A stretch of 35,338 nucleotides of DNA from Candidatus Methanomethylicota archaeon (GTDB taxonomy: Archaea > Thermoproteota > Methanomethylicia > Culexarchaeales > Culexarchaeaceae), in assembly GCA_020833005.1 (NCBI GenBank), contig JAJHRD010000002.1, positions 134,287-169,624 of the forward strand, written 5' to 3'. The translations under genes and the position numbers were made by a program. Below are positions 16,155 through 24,960 of the stretch, piece by piece. The notes beneath the pieces are model-generated. The model worked only from the letters and a program-made list of their open reading frames with translations. It searched no databases and had not been told where the DNA came from. How positions within the stretch are numbered: the first letter of the stretch is position 1; each line of letters begins with the position of its first letter.

Positions 16155-17492
16155 TTAAACCCCTGTAAATCCCTTTAATTTACCAAACAATTTAGTTTTT
16201 CTCTTAAACATCTTCATCATTCTTTTCATATTCTTATATTGCTCTAGAAGCTCTTGAACATCTCGAACAGATGTACCTGATCCCATCGCTATCCTACGCA
16301 TCCTTGAACGATCAATAATTTCAGGTTTTTCACGCTCCTCCTTCGTCATAGATTCTATTATGGCAGAGTACCGCTTTATCTTAACCTTTGACAATTCTTG
16401 AAACTCATCTGGAAGTGATAGTGAAAATCCAGGGATTAATTGAATTAATTTATTTAATGGACCCATTTTAGAAATAGATTTAAACTGAGTTAATAGATCG
16501 TCTAAAGTAAACTTTCCAGATAGAAATCTATTAGCATCTTCCTCTGTTGGCTTATACTCTGCTAATTCAAACTTCTCAATTAATGATTCTAAATCCCCAA
16601 GGCCAAGTATTCTACTAACAAACCTCTTTGGATTAAACGTTTCAATTTCATCTATTTTCTCACCAACGCCAACAAACTTTATTGGTACACCAGTAACTGC
16701 AACTGCAGATAATGCTCCACCACCCCTTGCAGAACCATCTAACTTTGTTAAAAATATGGACCCTATTTTTGTGTTTTCATGAAAAACTTTTGCTTGAATG
16801 TAAGCTTGTTGACCAATAGTGGCATCAATAATTAACATTATTTCATCAGGCTTAATCTTTTCAGCAATTTCACGCATTTCATTCATTAAGCCCCTTTCTT
16901 CCTTATGCCGACCTGCAGTATCAACAATTATGATGTCAAAACCTTCATCAACAAATTTCTTAACACCGTTAACAGCTATTTGAACACTACTAGTCGCATT
17001 TTTCTCTCCATAAACTGGAACACCTATTTTCTCACCAAGCTGCTTCAACTGGTCAAATGCACCAGGGCGGTAATTATCAGCACAGACTAATGCAACTTTA
17101 TAATTTAGCTTCTTATAATAGAATGCTAATTTAGCAGCAGAAGTTGTTTTACCAGAACCTTGAATACCTACAAGCATCATCACATATGGTTTTTTATCAG
17201 GCAACTTAACTTTATCAGAAATGTCACCACCAAGAATCTTCACCAATTCTTCGTAGACAATTTTTAATAGTAATTCTCTTTTGGAAAAACCTTGAGGAAC
17301 CTTCTCTTCTCTAAGTCTTTTTTCAATGTTTTGAGAAATTTGTAAAACTAAATTTACATTTACATCAGCTTGAAGAAGAGCCCTTTGAATATCTCGTATG
17401 AACTCCTTTATGGTTTTCTCATCTATTAAAGGAGCTCTCAATATTTTTCTTATAGTTTCACTTAAGGCCTTGCTTAAAGACTCCAGTACCAT
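16155..17492 (-). CDS. srp54: Signal recognition particle GTPase Srp54
   Basis: 445 residues. Binds signal peptides and SRP RNA helix 8 and directs ribosomes to the membrane. N domain about 1-95; G domain with P-loop GIQGSGKTTSAAKL (109-122), DTAGRHKEERG, TKLDGSARGGG; the methionine-bearing M domain from about 300 with the RNA-binding RMRRIAMGSGTSVRDV near 400. Length and motif order are normal. ATG at 17492 is preceded by GAGGTAA. A TATA-like GATATATTTATC (about 17527-17538) lies in the region shared with the divergent dph6. The cognate SRP RNA is at 7185-7516. Confidence 0.98.
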   Translation of the reverse strand: MVLESLSKALSETIRKILRAPLIDEKTIKEFIRDIQRALLQADVNVNLVLQISQNIEKRLREEKVPQGFSKRELLLKIVYEELVKILGGDISDKVKLPDKKPYVMMLVGIQGSGKTTSAAKLAFYYKKLNYKVALVCADNYRPGAFDQLKQLGEKIGVPVYGEKNATSSVQIAVNGVKKFVDEGFDIIIVDTAGRHKEERGLMNEMREIAEKIKPDEIMLIIDATIGQQAYIQAKVFHENTKIGSIFLTKLDGSARGGGALSAVAVTGVPIKFVGVGEKIDEIETFNPKRFVSRILGLGDLESLIEKFELAEYKPTEEDANRFLSGKFTLDDLLTQFKSISKMGPLNKLIQLIPGFSLSLPDEFQELSKVKIKRYSAIIESMTKEEREKPEIIDRSRMRRIAMGSGTSVRDVQELLEQYKNMKRMMKMFKRKTKLFGKLKGFTGV

Positions 17493-17558
17493 ATAGTTAC
17501 CTCACGAATAAAGTTTTAATTACTTAGATAAATATATCGTGAACACATATATACATTC

Positions 17559-17565
17559 TTTTATA
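17559..17565 (+). promoter_or_regulatory. TATA-like box for dph6
   Basis: TTTTATA centred near 17562. Initiation about 25 nt downstream would fall at 17587, at the TTG that immediately precedes the Dph6 reading frame, as expected for a leaderless archaeal message. Confidence 0.45.
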
Positions 17566-17587
17566 CTTGTATTGCTGATTTCAACTT

Positions 17588-18271
17588 TGGGGAAAGACAA
17601 CGTTAACAGCATTATTTAGTGGTGGAAAGGACTCTACCTTCGCAATATATTATGCTTTAAGTCAAGGGTATATTATAAAAAATTTAATAACCATAGAGCC
17701 TAAGAAAGACTCCATATACTGGCATTATCCAAATATCGAGTGGACAGAATTACAAGCAGAAGCCATGGGAATGCCATTAACAAAGATACATGAAGAAGGA
17801 TATGATAGTATGAGAAGTCTAGAGGAGGTTCTGAAAGAACTGAAAAAGGAAAACGAAATAGTTGGTATAGTATCGGGAGTTATTTATTCTGACTTTCAAA
17901 GGAAAGTTTTAATTAAAATATGTAAGAAAGTGGGTTTAAAACTAATTACACCATTATGGATGAAAAATCCGTTAATGATACTTGATAAAATTGTGAAATG
18001 CGGAATCCGTGCAATAATAGTTTCAGTTGCCGCCCAAGGGTTAGATGAAGAATGGCTTGGAATGGAAATAAATTATGATACTATTAGCAAATTGATTGAA
18101 AAGAATAAAAGGTATGGTATAAGTTTATGTGGAGAAGGAGGGGAATATGAAACGTTTGTTTATGATGCCCCCTTCTTCAAAAAAAGAGTAAAGATAAATA
18201 AGTATGAAAAGATATGGATGAAAGATAGTGGAATTTTAAAGATAAGGGATGCAGAATTAGTTGGAAAGTAA
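17588..18271 (+). CDS. dph6: Diphthine-ammonia ligase Dph6 (start codon unresolved)
   Basis: About 225 residues. Final step of diphthamide synthesis on elongation factor 2: ATP-dependent amidation. The PP-loop LFSGGKDSTFAIYYAL is encoded at 17612-17659, followed by HYPNIEWTELQAEAMGMPL, GVIYSDFQRK, and the family end GISLCGEGGEYETFVYDAPFF. The first ATG (17765) would remove the whole ATP-binding loop and cannot be the start. The frame is open from 17579, but no ATG, GTG or TTG lies in frame before the PP-loop. A TTG at 17587 is one base out of frame, just before a run of four G; dropping one G would join it. Its last 15 nt overlap the convergent deaminase gene. Confidence 0.85.
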   Translation, partial: WGKTTLTALFSGGKDSTFAIYYALSQGYIIKNLITIEPKKDSIYWHYPNIEWTELQAEAMGMPLTKIHEEGYDSMRSLEEVLKELKKENEIVGIVSGVIYSDFQRKVLIKICKKVGLKLITPLWMKNPLMILDKIVKCGIRAIIVSVAAQGLDEEWLGMEINYDTISKLIEKNKRYGISLCGEGGEYETFVYDAPFFKKRVKINKYEKIWMKDSGILKIRDAELVGK

Positions 18272-19564
18272 ATCGAAGTATGCCTTCTCAACTCTTTTAT
18301 AGATTTCACGTTCATTTACCCTTGTTAGAAAACCGTTAAAAAGAACTATTTCACCATCTATAATGACATGTAATACGTTATGAGGAGAACATGCATAAAC
18401 AATATGGGAAATTAAATTATTCTCAGATAGGGGATGCATATTTGGTGCAAAGGAGTTCAAAACAATTATATCTGCAGGAGCGTCTTCAACAATTTTTCCC
18501 AATGAGTTTATTTTATTCGTTGCAAGAGCACCATTCACAGTTCCAAATTCGAGAACAAGTTTAGCTGAAGTTAATGAGGGATCTAAAGTGCTATGTTTAT
18601 GTATCAATGCACAAAACTTCATAACTTCAAACATATTCAAAGAATTATTACTTGCGGCACCATCAGTTCCTAAGCTTACTATGACATTATTCGCTAAAAA
18701 TTCACGTAAAGGTAAAACTCCACCCACCGCCAATTTCATATTTGAAATCGGACAATGTGATACTTTCACATTGTTCTCTCCTAAAAGTTTAATTTCACGT
18801 TTACTAACCCATACACAGTGAGCAGCAATTACATTTGAGAATAAAAAGCCAATATCGTTTAAATATTCAATTTCACGCTTTCCATATTTTTCTTCAAACA
18901 TTGCTTGCTCCTCCATAGTTTCAGCTAAATGAATATGAATTAATCGCTTTTCCTTTTCAGCGATATCCTTACATTTCATTAACAATTCATTAGAACATGT
19001 ATAAGGGGCATGTGGTCCAATAGCACCAATTATTTTAGGTTCGTATGGTTTTACTTCATGTAGAAAAGTGTTAATCTCATTAATCATTTTGTTTCTCATG
19101 TAAGAGTCATCAAAATCAAAAACGCCTATAGAAACTATTGCTTTCAACCCTGTTTCAGCAGCGGCTTTTACTGTCATCATGGGATTAAAATACATATCAA
19201 GAAATAATGTTACACCATTTTTAATCATCTCAATGCATGAAAGTAAGGCGCCAATGTAACACTGTTCTGGCGTAAGCTTTCTTTCAAGAGGCCATATCTT
19301 ATCTTTAAGCCATATTTCTAATGGAAGATCATCGGCATAACCCCTAAATAGAGACATTGCAGCATGAGTATGCGTATTAATTAACCCTGGCATACAGATC
19401 TTATCTTCACAATTAATCACATACTCTGCCTCCACATCTATTTTCTTAGAAATTTCAGATATTTTACCATCCTCGATAAAGATGGAGTGATCTTTCAATA
19501 TTTTACCGTCATTCTGTGTAATGATAAATTTACAATTTTCTAGTTTTATGCTACGAGTCACCAA
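18257..19564 (-). CDS. dadD: Amidohydrolase: 5'-deoxyadenosine/MTA/SAH deaminase
   Basis: 435 residues. Metal-dependent deaminase of the TIM-barrel amidohydrolase family. Motifs: INTHTHAAMSLFRGYADDLPL (metal histidines, about 63-80), IGPHAPYTCS, IHIHLAETMEEQ, AAHCVWVS, SHCPISNMKL and SLGTDGAASNN (metal aspartate). This pattern matches MTA/SAH deaminases, and in archaea DadD, which also recycles 5'-deoxyadenosine from radical-SAM enzymes. It follows aIF5A by 24 nt; start TTG (19564) with GGGTGG upstream. MtnA, the next salvage step for methylthio-sugars, is encoded at 28348. Confidence 0.88.
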   Translation of the reverse strand: MVTRSIKLENCKFIITQNDGKILKDHSIFIEDGKISEISKKIDVEAEYVINCEDKICMPGLINTHTHAAMSLFRGYADDLPLEIWLKDKIWPLERKLTPEQCYIGALLSCIEMIKNGVTLFLDMYFNPMMTVKAAAETGLKAIVSIGVFDFDDSYMRNKMINEINTFLHEVKPYEPKIIGAIGPHAPYTCSNELLMKCKDIAEKEKRLIHIHLAETMEEQAMFEEKYGKREIEYLNDIGFLFSNVIAAHCVWVSKREIKLLGENNVKVSHCPISNMKLAVGGVLPLREFLANNVIVSLGTDGAASNNSLNMFEVMKFCALIHKHSTLDPSLTSAKLVLEFGTVNGALATNKINSLGKIVEDAPADIIVLNSFAPNMHPLSENNLISHIVYACSPHNVLHVIIDGEIVLFNGFLTRVNEREIYKRVEKAYFDLLSN

Positions 19565-19588
19565 TAAGCCACCCTATAATATAGCTTT

Positions 19589-19981
19589 TCACTTTACCCT
19601 CATAATCTTCCTTCTACCTAAAATTTCCCAGTATTCAACCTCAACTCCTGGAGCAAGCTTTTCCTTCAACTCAGGTTCTTCGGGGGGCGTTGCATCAAAT
19701 ATTTCATAAGTTGACATATCCATTACTTGTAGAGATGTGGGAGTTACAGAAATTACTTGCCCAACTTTCTTTTCAATAATTGGTACTTCAACTTGAGCAT
19801 CAACTGGTCCGACATATGTTCTCTTTTTACCATCGAAAACACCGATGGCAACTATTCTCACCTTTGCAGAACCATGCTTCCCAGCTTTAGATTTTTCTAT
19901 ATCGACAACTTTACAAGGTTCATCATCAATAACTATGAAGGACCCTACCTTTAGTGACCCCGCACTTTCTGGCCTCTTCAA
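19589..19981 (-). CDS. eif5a: Translation factor aIF5A (hypusine-containing)
   Basis: About 130 residues. Helps stalled ribosomes through difficult peptide bonds. The N-terminal SH3-like domain carries the modification loop [14 protein letters not shown]; the lysine in GKHG (about 35) is the one converted to (deoxy)hypusine. The C-terminal OB domain ends with [19 protein letters not shown] at 19990 lies within GAGGTGT; TTG at 19981, six bases after that motif, gives the normal family start and is chosen. Divergent from nadK across 87 nt. Confidence 0.97.
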   Translation of the reverse strand: MKRPESAGSLKVGSFIVIDDEPCKVVDIEKSKAGKHGSAKVRIVAIGVFDGKKRTYVGPVDAQVEVPIIEKKVGQVISVTPTSLQVMDMSTYEIFDATPPEEPELKEKLAPGVEVEYWEILGRRKIMRVK

Positions 19982-20068
19982 AATGTACACCTCAAAAACT
20001 ATTCAATTCTTCATTCCTTAAAAACATTTACATTTATATTTAGCATTCAATTACTAATTTGAGAAAGA

Positions 20069-20953
20069 ATGAAGAAATGGAGTAAAGTTTTGTTAGCATC
20101 ACGGACGGATTCGGAAAAAGCAATAAATATGGCTAAAAAAGTGTATGAGATGTTAGTATCTGAAGGTGTCGAGACATTAATTGAAAGAGAACTTTCATGG
20201 AAACTGAATATGGATAAAGGGGTTTACATCAAATGTGCTGATGTAGAGGCAATAATAGTGATTGGAGGCGATGGAACAATATTAAGAGTTGCAAATGACG
20301 TAAAGGATAAGGGAATACCAATTCTTGCGATAAACGCAGGAACTATAGGATTTCTATCAGAATTGGATTCAAACGAAATGGAGAAAGTATTGGACATTCT
20401 AAGAGGGGAATACTTTTTGAAGGAATGCACGAGAATAAAGATTTCCATGAAGGAGTTACCAGTAAAGGATCAACTAATTGAAAAAGTCGAAGAAAGTATT
20501 TATCCAGTAAGTGATGCACTAAATGAAATAGCCATTATAACTAGCGTACCATCAAAAGTTGTAAACTTGGTTGTTAAGAAGGATGGAAATGAGATATTAA
20601 GTGGGAGGGGGGATGGCTTGATAATATCAACCACTACGGGGTCTACGGCATATTCCCTCTCTGCAGGGGGACCGATAGTGGATCCAGAATTGGATGTTTT
20701 TATAATAACACCACTTTCTCCTTTAAATCTTATACAGAGGTCGATAATTGTCCCAACAAATTCAAAAATAGAGGTAAAGGTGTGTGAAGATGGAGCGGAT
20801 GCACTTATAGCAATTGATGGAAGAAGTTATATACATGCACCTGCTGGGACAATATTATTGCTCGAAAAAAGCGAATTTACAACAAAGTTTATACGGTTAA
20901 AGGAAAGAAGGTTTTATGAAAAATTGAAGAAGAGAATGTCGAGGGAATTATGA
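20069..20953 (+). CDS. nadK: NAD kinase
   Basis: 294 residues. Phosphorylates NAD to NADP. Motifs: GGDGTILRVAND at 66-77 (phosphate-binding/catalytic), INAGTIGFLSEL, DGLIISTTTGSTAYSLSAGGPIV in the C-terminal domain, and IDGRSY near the end, all in the usual order and spacing. Slightly longer than bacterial NadK because of an insert at about 135-150. nob1 starts 3 nt after its stop, so the two are co-transcribed. A TATA-like TTTATATTTAG lies at about 20031-20041. Confidence 0.96.
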   Translation: MKKWSKVLLASRTDSEKAINMAKKVYEMLVSEGVETLIERELSWKLNMDKGVYIKCADVEAIIVIGGDGTILRVANDVKDKGIPILAINAGTIGFLSELDSNEMEKVLDILRGEYFLKECTRIKISMKELPVKDQLIEKVEESIYPVSDALNEIAIITSVPSKVVNLVVKKDGNEILSGRGDGLIISTTTGSTAYSLSAGGPIVDPELDVFIITPLSPLNLIQRSIIVPTNSKIEVKVCEDGADALIAIDGRSYIHAPAGTILLLEKSEFTTKFIRLKERRFYEKLKKRMSREL

Positions 20954-20956
20954 TAT

Positions 20957-21460
20957 ATGAAAAGAGTGCTTATTTTAGATTCTTCAGCCATAATGAATGG
21001 TTATAATCCACTGTTAGTAACTAACTGTAGGCAAATAATATCAGTTGATGCTCTGAATGAGATATTAAAAGATGATGAAAAAGCTTTGGTGGAATATGCC
21101 ATTGAAATTGATAGGCTTGAAAAAGCAACACCTAAACCAGAAACTATCATGAAGGTAGAAGAAGTTGCAAGAAAAACTAATGACAGAAAATATCTTTCAA
21201 ATAGCGATCTTTCAATACTAGCATTAGCATTGGATCTTATCGAAGAAGGATGGAACCCAGTTATATTAACTGATGATTTCTCAATACAAAATGTAGCAAA
21301 AGTTTTGGGAATAGAATATGCGCCAATAGCCACGCGAGGTATTAGAAAAGTGATTAACTGGAAGCTGTATTGTCCAGCATGTGGAAGAAGGTATGAAGAT
21401 GAAGACATAAGTGAGTGTAATGTTTGCGGAACGAAATTAAAAAGAAAACCTAGACCTTAA
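20957..21460 (+). CDS. nob1: Ribosome maturation endonuclease Nob1 (PIN domain plus zinc ribbon)
   Basis: 167 residues. Cleaves the 3' end of pre-16S rRNA. PIN domain at about 1-120 with acidic residues in LILDSSAIMNG (Asp8), SNSDLSILALAL and VILTDDFSIQN; then a zinc ribbon with CPACG and CNVCG (about 137-161) and a basic tail. Domain order and size are typical of archaeal Nob1. Its last 11 nt overlap the convergent methyltransferase gene. Confidence 0.95.
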   Translation: MKRVLILDSSAIMNGYNPLLVTNCRQIISVDALNEILKDDEKALVEYAIEIDRLEKATPKPETIMKVEEVARKTNDRKYLSNSDLSILALALDLIEEGWNPVILTDDFSIQNVAKVLGIEYAPIATRGIRKVINWKLYCPACGRRYEDEDISECNVCGTKLKRKPRP

Positions 21461-22634
21461 CAAATTTAGCTATGAAGTATCCAGGCGTATCATGTTCATC
21501 AGGATAGAAGCGTTGAAGTAAATTTGACCCTTTAATAATGTTTAATCCTTGTGTACCAATATAAAGAATCTGTTTATCCAATTCCAATGGGAAATTTTCT
21601 AAAGCATACTTCACAATAATCTCATTTTCATCTGGTGTTATAGTGCATGTTGAATATACAAGAATTCCACCTTTTTTCAAAATTTCCACAGCAGATTTAA
21701 AAAATTGCATCTGATATTGAGCACATGCAATAATATCCCTAACTGATTTATATTCAAATAATTTAGGTCTTACACCAAGTGCAGAGCATGGTGGATCCAG
21801 TAACACTTTGTCAGCCTTTAAAGATGGGTAATCTACATGGAGGTATCTAGAATCTGAAAAAATTACACTTACATTCCTTACTCCTAATCTGTTGATATTT
21901 TCTATTAACTTACTTATTTTTGACTTAGAATTATCAAAGGCGTATATTTTGGCTTTATTGGAAGTTAATTGCGCCAAATGTGTTGTCTTACCACCTGGAG
22001 CTGCACACATATCTACTATAACATCATGTGGCGTTGGTTCCAGAATAATACTAGTTAATATGGCAGGTATGTTTTGATCATAAATCTTACCAGAAACATA
22101 TTCGTCTAGACATCTAATGGATGCACTTTGATATCTTGATCGCAAAACTTTAACTGCTAACCCCTTCCTCTGGTTGAGAATATCTACTTCACTTTGCATA
22201 GCGATTCCATTAGCCACAGGAAAACCTTTTTCATCAACGATAGTAACAAAATCCGATCTTGCAACACCCTTTGCTGATATAACGCCAGGAGCATAAAGAT
22301 CAGCACCCACATAAACACTCTCTGCAGCTTTTTTATCTGCAACAACTATTTTCCCTTGAACTTCAATTTCAAAAGGCCCTTTAACTTTAATTAGTAAAAC
22401 ATCATCTAATATTGGATGAAAAACCGTTTCGATATTTTTCTCGCATAAAGACCTATATACTTCCTCAACACTAGCCTTAAGAGTATTTACGCGAATGGAA
22501 TAGAATGAAGGGGGGTGCACTAATGCGCCAATTATATTACTTGTTTTTGAAAAACCGAAAAACTTACTTAAATAGGAAAAAAGTTCTTCTGAAAAGCGAG
22601 TCCCTTCAGCAAGCTTACAAGTATTGTCAGCCAT
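21450..22634 (-). CDS. RNA m5C methyltransferase with PUA domain, NSUN6-like
   Basis: About 394 residues. NOP2/NSUN-family enzyme. A PUA domain is inserted near residues 95-170 (VADKKAAESVYVGADLYAPGV), the arrangement seen in NSUN6, which methylates C72 of the tRNA acceptor stem. The methylase domain shows VDMCAAPGGKTTHLAQL (SAM site), LLDPPCSALGVRPK and LVYSTCTITPDENE, giving the two family cysteines. The frame opens at TTG (22643), but ATG at 22634 gives a normal start. C72-specific activity is inferred from the domain layout. Confidence 0.9.
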   Translation of the reverse strand: MADNTCKLAEGTRFSEELFSYLSKFFGFSKTSNIIGALVHPPSFYSIRVNTLKASVEEVYRSLCEKNIETVFHPILDDVLLIKVKGPFEIEVQGKIVVADKKAAESVYVGADLYAPGVISAKGVARSDFVTIVDEKGFPVANGIAMQSEVDILNQRKGLAVKVLRSRYQSASIRCLDEYVSGKIYDQNIPAILTSIILEPTPHDVIVDMCAAPGGKTTHLAQLTSNKAKIYAFDNSKSKISKLIENINRLGVRNVSVIFSDSRYLHVDYPSLKADKVLLDPPCSALGVRPKLFEYKSVRDIIACAQYQMQFFKSAVEILKKGGILVYSTCTITPDENEIIVKYALENFPLELDKQILYIGTQGLNIIKGSNLLQRFYPDEHDTPGYFIAKFVKV

Positions 22635-22666
22635 AATATACAAATAGTATAAAGTAGTTGAGGTAT

Positions 22667-24079
22667 TTAAGGTGTATTTGGGGCGGCAGGGTAAAGTAAA
22701 ACTTTGTTCTCATTTTTGATGTAAATTTCAAGTGTGAAGGGGATGCTGGAAGTGTGAGTGGCGCATGAAAGGCATGGGTCATAGTTCCTTATCATTCTGG
22801 ATATAGTATCATATAACCTCTCTTCAGAAACACCATACTTATCAATAACTTGTTGTGATCTGGCAACAATTTCACTTTCAATTACTGGTGTATTTTGGAC
22901 GGTGGCCACTATCAAGTTTGCATACTTTATGTAGCCATAATCGTCAACCTTATAGTGATGTATAAGTAATCCCCTAGGAGCCTCTATAATACCAATACCA
23001 TCACTATTCATGGGTTTCAGATTCTTTTGCAGGTAAACGGATTCCATGATTCTTTTATCATCTAATATTTCAAGAATTTTATCCAATACGTATTTGATTT
23101 CCGCTATTCTAACAATGTTATAATACTCAGAGGCGCATATTGGTGAAGGAACGTTATATAAAAATTGTTGGGCAAAGATTTCAGAATTTTCAGAATAGAA
23201 TTTACCATTTATATTGAACCTAGCAAGAGGACCTACTCTATAATAACCGTTATCAATGATCTTCAAATATGGAGCTTTAGCATAACTCCAAGAAACTGCT
23301 TTTTCACATATCACCTTCAGATAATCGTTATGCTGAAAAGAGGTTAACAACTCGCCTTTTGGAGAAATGGCATGAATCTCATCTGAATGGTAGAGAGGAT
23401 AACCTGACTTAGAATGTAACGACACAAAATTGCTTGGCAAACTTATAGAGTTCTCCAATATTTTACTTAACTTATCTTCGATTGTTTCAACGATGATATT
23501 AAATAGTTTTATTGATTTTGATGCTTTATCTCTCAATTCAGTTTGTTGTGAAGGTTTGAGTGGGTTAAGAAAAGTTCCAGCCATAGTTGCAGAAGGATGA
23601 ATTGATGAACCACCTAAAATTTCTAGTATTTGTTGTGCAAATCCTCTAATTTCTAAAACATCTTTAACTAATGATGGATAACTTTTAATCATACCGACAA
23701 ATCCAGGATTCGGTTTAATATCAGAGAATAATATGTCAGGGAGATATAGCATGAAAAAGTGAAGTAAGTGGCTGTGTAAAAATCCTGCGTAATGTAATAA
23801 TTCACGTAACCTTATGATATTTTCTTTTGGGATTACTCCGAATATTTCATCCAACGCTTTAACCGATGCTAAATGGTGAGATGGAGAGCATAGACCGCAT
23901 ATTCTTGGTACGATTAATGGAACTTCTTCGATGGGCCTATTTATTAGTAGTTTTTCAAACCCCCTATATTCGGTTACTTGGAAATACGCATTTTCAATCT
24001 TATCATCATTTAAAACTAATGTAACTTTAGAATGTCCTTCTATTCTGGTTATTGGATGAAAAACCATTTTTTTACTCAT
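22667..24079 (-). CDS. mvhA: NiFe hydrogenase large subunit, Mvh (group 3) type
   Basis: About 470 residues. Holds the NiFe site. Ligand motif L1 is RICGLCSPSHH (Cys61, Cys64) and L2 is DPCLSCATH; a 28-residue tail follows the last histidine, expected to be cut by a maturation protease such as the one at 29393. RGFEKLLINRPIEEVPLIVPRICG closely follows methanogen MvhA. A GTG at 24091 overlaps the mvhG stop by 4 nt, but ATG at 24079 has GGTGAT with good spacing. Last gene of the kor-mvh unit. Alternative: another group 3 cytoplasmic hydrogenase; the adjacent mvhD argues for Mvh. Confidence 0.92.
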   Translation of the reverse strand: MSKKMVFHPITRIEGHSKVTLVLNDDKIENAYFQVTEYRGFEKLLINRPIEEVPLIVPRICGLCSPSHHLASVKALDEIFGVIPKENIIRLRELLHYAGFLHSHLLHFFMLYLPDILFSDIKPNPGFVGMIKSYPSLVKDVLEIRGFAQQILEILGGSSIHPSATMAGTFLNPLKPSQQTELRDKASKSIKLFNIIVETIEDKLSKILENSISLPSNFVSLHSKSGYPLYHSDEIHAISPKGELLTSFQHNDYLKVICEKAVSWSYAKAPYLKIIDNGYYRVGPLARFNINGKFYSENSEIFAQQFLYNVPSPICASEYYNIVRIAEIKYVLDKILEILDDKRIMESVYLQKNLKPMNSDGIGIIEAPRGLLIHHYKVDDYGYIKYANLIVATVQNTPVIESEIVARSQQVIDKYGVSEERLYDTISRMIRNYDPCLSCATHTSSIPFTLEIYIKNENKVLLYPAAPNTP

Positions 24080-24087
24080 GGCATTAA

Positions 24088-24957
24088 TCACCTTCGTTTA
24101 ATAAAGTTTAACTTAGAAGACGCTAATGTGTATCGGTATAGAAGACCTATGAGATCTTTTATTTTATTTATATCAATATCTTTTGACTTCTCATCAATCA
24201 TTGACGAAATGGACGACAAAAATTTTACCGCTGCTTCATCGACATTATGGATGGGTCCCATGCAACCTCTACATGGAGTATTAGCTTTTATACATCTAGC
24301 ATCACAACCAGCTCTAATTATGGGTCCAAGACAAAGCACACCTTGTTCTAAGAAGCATTCATTTGGTGTGAAAGGCTCAAGGGAGAATTGTCGAATACTT
24401 TTTATAACTTTATCTTCACCAGTGTTTAGTGGACATTCATTACATACACTTTTTTCAGGTAGTATGAAAGGTTCGCCTTTTAATAAATGTTCAAACAATT
24501 TAAGAATTAGATTTTTAGGCGGTGGACACCCTGGAATGGCAATATCAATATTAACAAAATCAACAATAGGTTTAGCATTATCAATTAATTTAGGCATATC
24601 ATAATCGTCAAAAGAGATATTAGGTGAATAAACATCGTTAATTACACTTTGAATATCATGCAAGTTCAGTAATCCAGGTATACCCCCATAACAAGCGCAA
24701 CTCCCAAAGGCTACAAGTAATTTACTTTTTTTACGCCAATTCAACAACTTATTTACATCTTCATGAAAACGCACATTTCCAGTTACTATTCCAATATCAA
24801 CATTATCCGGTTCTTTAAAGTCGGTTAGTATGGGTGAATATACTATTTCCAAATTGTTGAAAATAACATTATCAACATGCCATATATCAAGTAATGAGTT
24901 TTCACAGCCACTACATCCAATTAATGGAAAAATGGCTAAAGTTAGCTTGGAATTCAT
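24088..24957 (-). CDS. mvhG: NiFe hydrogenase small subunit, Mvh type
   Basis: 289 residues. Carries the Fe-S relay from the NiFe site. Proximal cluster cysteines lie in GCSGCENSLLD (near residue 15), GSCACYGGIPG and PGCPPP; further cysteines CNECPLN and CDARCIKANTPCRGCMG serve the medial and distal clusters. No twin-arginine signal, so it is cytoplasmic, as expected for group 3 enzymes. It starts 3 nt after mvhD and overlaps mvhA. Confidence 0.92.
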   Translation of the reverse strand: MNSKLTLAIFPLIGCSGCENSLLDIWHVDNVIFNNLEIVYSPILTDFKEPDNVDIGIVTGNVRFHEDVNKLLNWRKKSKLLVAFGSCACYGGIPGLLNLHDIQSVINDVYSPNISFDDYDMPKLIDNAKPIVDFVNIDIAIPGCPPPKNLILKLFEHLLKGEPFILPEKSVCNECPLNTGEDKVIKSIRQFSLEPFTPNECFLEQGVLCLGPIIRAGCDARCIKANTPCRGCMGPIHNVDEAAVKFLSSISSMIDEKSKDIDINKIKDLIGLLYRYTLASSKLNFIKRR

Positions 24958-24960
24958 AGT

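Noticed and set aside
24032-24604. 190-residue plus-strand frame
   Set aside because: Antisense to mvhG, which has full hydrogenase motifs on the other strand; composition is not protein-like.
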